A DNA stretch of 20,160 bases, taken from positions 1 to 20,160 of the forward strand of contig RBNI01001984.1 of assembly GCA_003990745.1 (NCBI GenBank), written 5' to 3'. The translations under genes were made by a program, and so were the position numbers. Positions 10,477 through 17,803 of the stretch are shown here, piece after piece. Position 1 is the stretch's first letter; each line of letters starts with the position of its first letter. The notes below the pieces were generated by a model. The model was given only the letters and a program-made list of their open reading frames with translations. It was not told the DNA's origin and did no database searches. The stretch is from Jimgerdemannia flammicorona (taxonomy: Eukaryota > Mucoromycota > Endogonomycetes > Endogonales > Endogonaceae).

Positions 10477-11380
10477 AATCTGATGTGGTCGACCAACTCG
10501 GACGAACCGTGCGTGAGATGCAGGCGAGGGTTGTCAGTGGGGAGGGGGGTGTGTGTGTGATTATATGTGGGGAGGTTGGGTGTTGGGTGTCCGCCGGATT
10601 GAGCTTATTGAAACACTATTGCACTCAAATCAGAACATCCTATACGACCTATTCGGTGGTGATCGCAATCTACCAGCCACCACAGTATTTCAGGATCCAA
10701 CGTGAGTGAGTTGTATAAACAGATAATTGTGCGATAAGGGTGCAGACTGCCACAATACATAATAATGTATCTTCCGGCAAAATTGTGCGACGCATAAATT
10801 GTCCAATAATATTATGATGGAAAAGAATAAGTTTCGCCGATCGGAGGGGTTGCACGAGACCGAATACATGATCACCAGGGTCCCTTTGCTCCACCTCTCC
10901 TTTTCCGTTATCAGCAATGCCTCGCGCGATACGCCGGGTGCAACATTGTCAAATAAGGAAACAGCCTCCTGTTAATTGGGTTGTGACGGATGAGATTGTT
11001 GTTGGCCCCGTTTGAGTTCTCAATTCGATGGTAACCGAAAACGGAAAAATTCGAGCGTCCAATCTGAAAGGGGTTTGTGGTCTGATCTCGATGATAATAG
11101 CTCCACGTTAATACCTAGGCCATTCACGCACAGTTATTGTACTCATTCCTCAATTTGATCTTCGAGCCACCCTTGGCGGCCATGCGAACACGTATATATG
11201 AGTGTGTCGCCCAGAGCGATTTCGTCCAGGTCGTGCGATAACACCTGGGCCAATAGTAATCTCCTAGAAAGTAAAAAAACCAAAGTACTCTCGCCATTGA
11301 GACACCAGCGCCTTCATTTCCGGGACGCTTATAATCAAGATACGTATATACTGGAAAGCACACGTTCTCGATCCAGAAGG

Positions 11381-11432
<52 letters not shown>

Positions 11433-11767
11433 CCGCGTCCTATTGGGCCAGGAGATAACGCTAACGGAAAAAAAATCGCCAATCATACTTATCATATACA
11501 AAATGTTTGGCCAAAGGATAGTAGGCACGAGTATTACCTGTTTTTTTTCTACTCTCTGGAACAATCAGGACATTTTATGCTACATTTGTAAAGTCAATAT
11601 ACTAAAATCACTGTATTTAATCCCCCTCTACGTAACGCGCCCCTCCATTTGTTGTCTTCAAACCAAACAGGACTCATTATTTTAATCGAAAATGTCGTTC
11701 GGAGAACGTTGTTAAAGTAAACGTAAAAATATTGACGTTTAGTTTGGGATATTTTATTTATTATTTC
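10477..11767. other. intergenic sequence with long poly(A)
   Basis: No supported gene. It holds a G/T-rich stretch at about 10,535-10,595 and an uninterrupted run of 51 A residues at 11,381-11,431. Apparent frames of 86 and 146 codons across that run are artefacts of poly-Lys or poly-Phe. Confidence 0.5.
11381..11431. repeat. poly(A) homopolymer, 51 bp
   Basis: An uninterrupted A run in a CpG-normal context. It may mark the 3' end of an old retroposed copy inserted in plus orientation. The sequence before it contains no clear retroelement frame. Confidence 0.85.
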
Positions 11768-11826
11768 TGTCACGGCCCTGGCCGAGGCAGGAATTCGAGC
11801 CTGTCGTGGCTGGAAGTCGCCACAGG
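11768..11826. other. GC-rich hairpin cluster
   Basis: A compact GC-rich patch in AT-rich surroundings folds as consecutive hairpins. CGGCC-CT-GGCCG is at 11,773-11,784. A weaker CAGG...CCTG arm pair is at about 11,788-11,803. An 8-bp stem (CCTG..TGGC with GCCACAGG) at 11,800-11,826 has a 3-nt bulge and an 8-nt loop. It begins TGTCACGGCC, which could be the start of an LTR, but no matching end is found. The minus strand carries a near match to the Pol III B box (GGCTCGAATTCC). Confidence 0.4.
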
Positions 11827-12201
11827 ATATGACTCCATCTCATGTAAAATACGGTGGTAATAACTGCAGTTAAAGCCCGGCGCGTGAACGGAGGAGGGAC
11901 GGCGCCGCTGCTCGGCGGATTGAGAGAATGCGAGGCTAAGAAAAAGGAGTACTGGAAAGCGGTTGTCGCGTGCGTGATGATAGGGTTGGTAGGAGAGGGA
12001 GGGGGACTCTACCATCAAATCCAAACAGATTGGATAAGGTCATACAATGTGAAAGAGCTGTACTTCATATACGTATATGAACCTGGTATATACCAAGCGC
12101 GTTGCCCTACACCATCACCTGTTTGGCAATGGCGACGCATGAGAAGGGCTTCGTCCTCCAAAGCACATATATTTGGTAGTTGACAAAGGTGCAGGGAGCG
12201 G

Positions 12202-12223
12202 CGCCGAAAACATTGTTTCGGCG
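12202..12223. other. perfect 8-bp hairpin
   Basis: CGCCGAAA and TTTCGGCG are perfect inverted repeats with a 6-base loop (ACATTG). Without an adjacent gene, its role (regulatory site, terminator-like, or chance) cannot be assigned. Confidence 0.6.
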
Positions 12224-12685
12224 TCGTCGGAACTCTTGAGTCATTTCCGCGATACAAAATGTTGATATAGTTCCCGACATATATAAGCTAATTCACGTGT
12301 GGCATCGAGCATAATTATCTCTAATAAACAGTCATCAGCTGACAATTTGCCACGTATAACATGGAGCGGGGCACGCTAAACGTAATATCTTATTATCAAG
12401 AACGGCGCGGTGGACATTTTGATGATCCCATTGTCTCCAAGGTACAGCTGGCGCTGTGTCCCGATTGAAAATAAGGACTTGCGAATTGATGAAAGATTGT
12501 ACAAAATAGAGTGTGGGAAATGTCCCTAAGGACTTGGCTTTGAAGGTAGTACGCGTTCTTGAACTACCGACAAAGACCATAGGAATATATTACTAATCAA
12601 ATGAAAAGGTCATAAAACAGAGCAAATATTCTCCAGGAACCTATAGATGGACTTTCCTGCGATCCAGTGACTACAACAACCCAAT

Positions 12686-12700
12686 GATCCGATTCGGATC
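12686..12700. other. palindrome GATCCGA-T-TCGGATC
   Basis: A 7-bp perfect inverted repeat around a single T. The same GATCCGA word recurs inside the inverted-repeat structure at 13,797-13,880, so the two sites may be related. Confidence 0.6.
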
Positions 12701-13278
12701 GGAAAATTTTCATATCAGGATATCAAGGTTCATATGCAAAGACTAGTTTGCTCATAAGGTGACCACTTTTAAAAAGTTACTTCCCAGAGGTATCACGATA
12801 CGCCGTCGAAAGTTTTAGCCAGCAGTTCCTTTTGAAAGTTTTCGTTGGATGATGAGAAAACACGCCATCTCTCAGGGATCTTGCCGTTTCCGCCTAGGAA
12901 AGAATCCACGTATGATGGCACTCGTCAAACTTTGGCCGATCGCACGCGCAGCGCTAAGTCAACCAGTGTGTGAAGATATTATTTGTTTGTTTTTTGTTTT
13001 TTTTTTTACATTCTTTTTTCTCTCTTTCTCTCTGGAGGTATATACGGGCGCTATGTGGGGCTGCCTGCCGCCGAAATTCCCAATTTGCGGCGGAGTATGT
13101 AATGAATTCATGATAAACAATCATGCAAGAGAGCATAGAAAAGCAACCGCTACGAGGAGTTCGGCCGGATGTTTTCCATATATATAAATCTTTGGTTTAG
13201 AAATAAAACGAGGAATGGAACTGAAAACTCGTGATTTTGATTTTGACTTTTTACCTTTTCCCATTCATTAAAGGGTAC

Positions 13279-13326
13279 TTTTTTTTTTTTTTTTTTGTTT
13301 TTTTTTTTTTTTTTTATAAAAAGTGT

Positions 13327-13371
<45 letters not shown>
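13279..13371. repeat. three long poly(T) tracts
   Basis: T18, one G, then T18 (13,279-13,315), followed by a short TA-containing spacer and T44 (13,328-13,371). They could be two minus-strand poly(A) tails inserted next to each other, or homopolymer expansion. Lengths in an assembly are unreliable here. Confidence 0.85.
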
Positions 13372-14024
13372 CGCAACGGTGAATAGGCATTTTAGAATTA
13401 TTATTGTAACATAAGACACTGATACCACCACCATTATCATTAATAAAATTCTGTGGGTCATGCGCACAAGACCCTGCGCTCGGTATCTGATGCTATGCAC
13501 CTTTTCTGGCGATGTAAACGACTGCTATTTTGATGGCTGTTCAACAAACCATCTCCGTCGTGCTATAGATAATGTCCTCCGTTTAGCTCTAGATACTATT
13601 AGTACGGATTTGCCATTTTGGCAGGTCGTAAATGTGTATTGAACAAATCGTCCACGATCAATACCTAGGCCCGTTACGTCTCAAATTTCAACTGCCATGT
13701 GGTGCCTTGGTGTAAACTAGGTTCGGTAGTTGCCATATTCCAGGCTTTTTCTCAAACGAGCTCTGGTCCGAAGGTCACACCAGCCATCGGTGGCAATAAG
13801 GCTCCGATTGATCCTATCTGTGATTGATCCGATCCGAAAGTTCGGATGACCCATTTTACTATGAACCGTTCGGAGCCTTACTATGAGAGCGCAAAACTGA
13901 GTTCCTATTGCCTCTTTTAGTGAACTGGATTTGGCAGAGTGGCATACTATACTTATTCACTCACTATCTAAACGAAGTCAAAGAATATTGCCACAGTCAT
14001 TGTCTTATGGAGCTGCTATTCACT
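13372..14024. other. intergenic sequence with nested inverted repeat
   Basis: No supported gene; the longest frame is 60 codons. The only structure seen is the inverted repeat at 13,797-13,880, listed separately. Confidence 0.5.
13797..13880. repeat. nested inverted repeat, 11-bp arms
   Basis: TAAGGCTCCGA at 13,797-13,807 is the perfect reverse complement of TCGGAGCCTTA at 13,870-13,880. Between them lie two GATTGATCC words and an inner hairpin, ATCCGAA-AG-TTCGGAT (about 13,832-13,847). At 84 bp in total it could be a minimal inverted-repeat element or a folded transcript segment. Confidence 0.65.
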
Positions 14025-14165
14025 AGGACGTGGTGATTTCGTGTACTTCTTTCCAACTTAAGGCATGGTGGTTTCGCATACTCAACCTAGGACGTGTGGT
14101 GATTTCGACATGATAATTTCGCGTACCCAGGACGTGGTGATTTCGCGTACCTAGCCCCAGGACGT
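14025..14165 (+). repeat. imperfect tandem repeat array upstream of the membrane-protein gene
   Basis: About five diverged copies of AGGACGTGGTGATTTCG followed by CGTAC occur at 14,025-14,046, 14,060-14,081, 14,089-14,110, 14,111-14,126 (partial) and 14,129-14,150, with a final stub at 14,159-14,165. Spacing is irregular, about 18-35 bp. The array ends about 150 bp before the ATG at 14,317. The conserved ACGTGG core resembles bZIP or bHLH target sites, so a promoter role is possible but inferred. Confidence 0.7.
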
Positions 14166-14316
14166 TCCCTTGTATAATGTAATACAGACCTATAATTGTA
14201 ACACCAATATTTATTTCGTAGTACTTCACACGGTTTGTTATTAATGAAGTTTGTCTATAAGACGTAATAAGAACTCAGTTTTGCACACTCAAGTAGGTGG
14301 CAATAACGGCTTCGAC

Positions 14317-15246
14317 ATGGGTCAGCACATTCAGACAAAGAACTCGATGGACATTTCCGACGTCTTCAGTTCCCAACCAAACGCCTCAGAAACACCCATC
14401 GCTGGCACCAACAGCGACGGCGCTTTTGCAGAGAAACAAAGTATAGATGGAGACGTTGCCCCTTGGGACTTAATCACCTTCTGGGCGTACAGCGGGTTTT
14501 TCGGCGAGATCTTACCTCTCATTTTAAACGTCGTCATATGGTTCTTCACGGACAGTATGTTTGACGACCCTATCACAAACCTCATAATCGGCGATTTTCC
14601 GTATCCTTTCAACCTGAGAGCTTTCCCACTCGTCCTCGTCGTCAAATCGTCGATCGTTCCGTTCGTTGTTATCATATACTACTTCATTGTGAAAGACCGG
14701 CACCGCAACAACTTTCCCCGCGGTTTCACCACCCTTCGACGGATCTTCGCGTGCTCCACGGTCCTCTGCGTCTTCTTTGCCGTTTTAACACTCGCAGCAG
14801 ACCTCGTTTTCGGCATCCTTTTCACCCATCGCGTCACCCGGGACATGGTCTCCCAATCCGCCACCATATATTTCTCGGGCTCCGACTATACACAGGAAAC
14901 CCTCCGTAACAGCACACAGATCGAAGGCAACTGTTGTTTCTATCAAGATAAAGGCGGTTCATTCGTCGCGAACACATCGGCAGTGGGGCTTCCCACGGAG
15001 TTCTACTGCCCACTCGGATGGAAAAATTCGTGCGCCGTGAAGGCGTGCGACGAAAATGGCTGGTGCGGGCTCCATACCGCCCCGAATACGCCGTGCAATT
15101 GCATAGATGAAGAGGTTGAAAAATCGTTTAGCATGGCGGATTATGCGCAGGGGATATCATATGTGATGTTTGGGTTGTGCATCCTCGTATACTTGTTTAC
15201 CTGGACATTTGATTACAGGATCACCGGCCTGCCGCATTTGTTATAG
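14317..15246 (+). CDS. four-helix membrane protein with cysteine-rich loop, tetraspanin-like layout
   Basis: An intronless frame of 309 codons ends in TAG, followed at once by an in-frame TGA. The frame is open back to 14,248 but has no earlier ATG, so ATG 14,317 is chosen; Met 11 is a second option, and an upstream exon is possible. The polar N-terminus (about 50 residues) is followed by helices at about 53-77, 103-125 and 143-169. A loop of about 105 residues (170-275) comes next, then a fourth helix at 276-296 and a short tail. The loop holds eight cysteines (206, 207, 231, 239, 244, 250, 260, 262), including an adjacent pair (NCC), and two N-glycosylation sequons (N198, N219), so it is probably lumenal or extracellular and disulfide-bonded. 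A short first loop, a large second loop and a CC pair recall tetraspanins. The Gly of the CCG motif is missing (CCF), so family membership is uncertain. Third codon positions are C-rich, and CpG is normal, unlike the repeat blocks. Confidence 0.75.
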   Translation: MGQHIQTKNSMDISDVFSSQPNASETPIAGTNSDGAFAEKQSIDGDVAPWDLITFWAYSGFFGEILPLILNVVIWFFTDSMFDDPITNLIIGDFPYPFNLRAFPLVLVVKSSIVPFVVIIYYFIVKDRHRNNFPRGFTTLRRIFACSTVLCVFFAVLTLAADLVFGILFTHRVTRDMVSQSATIYFSGSDYTQETLRNSTQIEGNCCFYQDKGGSFVANTSAVGLPTEFYCPLGWKNSCAVKACDENGWCGLHTAPNTPCNCIDEEVEKSFSMADYAQGISYVMFGLCILVYLFTWTFDYRITGLPHLL

Positions 15247-15579
15247 TGAGCGTTTGTGCTTTTAGCTTTTGTTATTGCAATTATAATTTTTATTTAATAG
15301 TAGCAATCATCGAAGTTTCCGTGTTTGCAAGTGTATTTGGATCCTCAGATTCTGTCTTTGATAAAACCTTTTATTTTGCATGTAATCAAAATATAACAGT
15401 AGCTCCCCTTGTTCGTCAAGTGGAAGACCAATCTCAGTCATGTTCTGTGTAGGGTCGAAACCACGAAAACCTGACCATTTGCGCCACGTTTGGACGAACC
15501 AAAAGCGGCTAAGCCTCCGTTATTACACAAACGTCGCTAAGTCGCGAGATAGACTTGGTCTATCTTGCAGATCCAACGA
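15247..15579 (+). other. 3' flank of the membrane-protein gene
   Basis: AT-rich sequence directly after the stop probably contains the 3' untranslated region. No clear AATAAA signal was found. The sequence becomes CpG-normal intergenic from about 15,450. A short frame (15,246-15,452) starting inside the stop region is not convincing. Confidence 0.4.
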
Positions 15580-15587
15580 TGACGTCA
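15549..15587. promoter_or_regulatory. full CRE palindrome TGACGTCA with adjacent hairpin
   Basis: TGACGTCA at 15,580-15,587 is a perfect CRE/ATF site, the known target of bZIP activators. A small hairpin ATAGAC-TTG-GTCTAT precedes it at about 15,549-15,563. No gene start lies next to it in this window, so function is unproven. A single 8-mer can occur by chance. Confidence 0.35.
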
Positions 15588-15614
15588 TCTTTCTTAGACC
15601 ATGATTTCCATCCG

Positions 15615-15626
15615 CCCCCCCCCCCC
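15615..15626. repeat. poly(C) tract, 12 bp
   Basis: Twelve C residues are followed by a short T run. It lies in otherwise unremarkable intergenic sequence between the membrane-protein gene and the right repeat block. Confidence 0.85.
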
Positions 15627-15924
15627 TTCTTTTTTATAAAATATATTTTAAATGTGTCTGCAATACTGTGAGATCGATACATGTTCACTTTGTCCAAACC
15701 CCGAACGGCGTCGCACGTGATGTAATAAAATGGCAAACCCACAATCGGATGATCGATTAACGATGTTCTATTATTTACAAGGATTTCTCGGTGACGCAAC
15801 CGTGCTAACACTAAAAAAAATGATGGATGAATGCCATGTCACAAGATGGTCATGAGGCTGCTTATTAATAATAATCGATTTTGTCATTAGTATCAACAAT
15901 ATCAATCTCTATACATATCCTTTC

Positions 15925-16376
15925 TGTAATGGTTCTAGTTTCTTTAAGAGGAAGCAGCTAAATCACAAAAGTTCTAATGGGCCTACAGTAGCTCAAAGAG
16001 ATACTTGTAGATTGAAGGATTTCTGGAGAAAATAAGTTAAGCTTTATTTGAGCAGAAAAGGAGAATATATATAAGATCTGAAAGAAAGAATCAGAAAGAT
16101 CTTAGAAATAAAAAGAAAAGTCAAGAATATAGTTCTTGGCAAAGATAACTAATAGAATTCTACAATGTTCTAAAAGGTCCTATAACTAGCTAAGATAAGA
16201 TACTTGATACTGAGAAAAGACAAGAATATTCTAGTGAAATCTTAGTGCTAAAAAAGAATTTCTAAGTATTTAGAAAATATTGAAACATTGTAGAATATTT
16301 AAGAAAAGACAAAAAAAGACTAGAGAAAAAATATGAAAATATACTATAACTAAGATATGACTAAGAAATTGTTACA
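15925..16376 (+). mobile_element. solo LTR with TG...CA ends
   Basis: The 452-bp unit starts TGTAAT and ends GTTACA. TTTC flanks it on both sides (15,921-15,924 and 16,377-16,380), consistent with a 4-bp target-site duplication. A second, inverted copy lies at about 16,778-17,232, which independently defines almost the same ends. No retroelement internal region follows in this orientation, so it is read as a solo LTR left by recombination. The superfamily is not determined. Confidence 0.65.
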
Positions 16377-16777
16377 TTTCTCTCTCTTTAAAAATTGATA
16401 TTCTTATTAAATTTTAAGATTATATATTGTATTTAATTAAAATTTCTCAAACTTATATAGATATTACTATCAACTTCATATAAGATGAGAGCCAAAGACT
16501 TAGTAGTTAGAGATTCAAACTATATAGAGAAAACCCCTGTTATTCTAAGTAAGCTTATTAGTAGTAACTATATCTATATATAAAAGTATATCAAGCTAGT
16601 AAGTAGAGACAGAGATATATATTTTACTTTAAAGTTTTGAATGAGATCTTATATATTCTTGAGATTGACTAGTAGTTTCCAAGTAGTATTATATTCTGGA
16701 TAATCTATCTATTTGACTAGATATATATTTAGATTAGTAGTAGCAGATTCTTTTATTAAGAATTTTCTCAACCTTAT
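16377..16777. other. AT-rich spacer between inverted LTR copies
   Basis: About 400 bp of CpG-free, AT-rich sequence with no open frame. If the right-hand LTR is a 5' LTR in minus orientation, this would be the start of its internal region. I see no clear tRNA primer-binding site next to it, and decay may have erased one. Confidence 0.35.
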
Positions 16778-17232
16778 CATAATAATTTTATAGTATTTCT
16801 TAGTTATAGTCTATTTTTGCATCTTTTTTTCTAGTCTTTTCTTATTTTTTCTTAAATATTCTACTATGTTTCAGTATCTTCCAAATGTTTAGAAATCCTC
16901 TCTTAGTACTAAGACTTCACTAAAACATTCTTATCTTCTCTTAGTATTAAGTATCTTATCTTAGCTAGTTATAGAACTTTTTAGAATATTGTAGAATTCT
17001 ATTAGTCATCTTTGCTGAGAATCTATTTCTTGGCTTTTCTTTTTATTTTTAAGATTCTTTTGAATTCTTCTTTTAGATTTGTAATCTTCTACTTAAATAA
17101 AAAATAGCTTATTTTCTTTAAAAATTCTTAGAGAATCTCTTAAATCTATAAGTATCTCTTTAAATTACTATAGACCCATCTAAATACTTTTAGATTTAGT
17201 CATTTTCTCTTAAAGAAACTAAAACTATTATA
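16778..17232 (-). mobile_element. second copy of the LTR, inverted
   Basis: The reverse complement aligns along its whole length with 15,925-16,376. Shared strings include AGTTTCTTTAAGAG, TAATAGAATTCTACAAT and CTATAACTAGCTAAGATAAG. Most differences are C/T or G/A, as expected from C-to-T decay on both strands. The outer TG has become TA and the inner GTTACA has decayed to about ATTATGA. No clean target duplication is visible, so it may be solo or part of a truncated element. Confidence 0.65.
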
Positions 17233-17321
17233 TTTGATAGTAGTGGTAAAGTTATATCTTGCCTTATTAAAAAACTTACACAAATTCAGAAACCAGTCAC
17301 AACTAGTTACACAAGCTCAAA

Positions 17322-17715
17322 ATGAACTATAAAGAATTTGTCAACTAGCCAAAACTTACTTTAGTAGAAGATATTGACTTAGAGACATAAGTAGATCTAG
17401 CAGAAATAATCACTACATACTATTGTATATTAGCTTCAATATCTATAAGTATAGCTAGAATAACAGACAATTAAGAATACAGTAATATACTCTATAATCA
17501 TACCTATTAGTTTTAAGCTACTCAAATCAGATATCTTTGATAGCTATAGAGAAGAACTGTCTACTAATATCTGAACCTTCTAATTGAACTAATACTTTAA
17601 ATTTCTAAGGAAATACTACTATATAGTAGTACAATTATATCATAACCATATCTGTCTACTGAGAAATAAGAATAAGAGATTAGGTAGTCTTTAAGAAAGT
17701 CCTTCACAAGTAGTT
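17322..17715 (+). pseudogene. gag-like fragment, decayed (possibly Ty3/gypsy)
   Basis: From ATG 17,322 a frame reads MNYKEFVN, stop, PKLTLVEDIDLET, stop, VDLAEI and onward. It is interrupted by TAG and TAA codons that sit where CAG or CAA would fit. A +1 shift near 17,510 then gives KLLKSDIFDSYREEL and later YFKFL. The pattern K-x-D-x-F-D-x-x-R-x-x-L followed by an aromatic Y-F-x-F resembles the N-terminal capsid region of fungal Ty3/gypsy gag proteins. This is family resemblance read by eye, not a search. The CAG/CAA-to-stop pattern points to CpA mutation as well as CpG loss. Confidence 0.35.
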
Positions 17716-17803
17716 CAAGTTTACAACATTCTTTCTCTACTACAATTCACATTATATATACTTTTACAACACACTTTCAAGTTATTTATTAGAGAAAGAT
17801 ATT

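Larger units (their letters stand above)
11827..13278. other. intergenic sequence, no supported gene
   Basis: CpG-normal. Frames up to 112 codons occur without motifs. It includes a perfect 8-bp hairpin at 12,202-12,223 and the palindrome GATCCGA-T-TCGGATC at 12,686-12,700. Confidence 0.45.

Noticed and set aside
11198..11564. Frames of 86 and 146 codons across the 51-bp poly(A), encoding poly-Lys or poly-Phe
   Set aside because: The open frames exist only because homopolymers contain no stop codons; the flanking residues show no coding character.
11768..11830. A tRNA gene on the minus strand, suggested by GGCTCGAATTCC
   Set aside because: The T-loop is one base too long, and no matching acceptor, D or anticodon arms are found around it.
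13150..13500. A 116-codon minus-strand frame rich in lysine
   Set aside because: It is created by the poly(T) tracts at 13,279-13,371.
14023..14229. A 68-codon minus-strand frame with repeated RNHH-like segments
   Set aside because: The repetition simply mirrors the tandem DNA repeat at 14,025-14,165.
14251..14316. Upstream extension of the membrane-protein gene starting at TTG
   Set aside because: Nuclear genes rarely start at TTG. The first in-frame ATG is at 14,317, although an upstream exon cannot be excluded.
14331..14867. Frames of 114 and 62 codons on the minus strand inside the membrane-protein gene
   Set aside because: They are antisense shadows of the plus-strand coding sequence.
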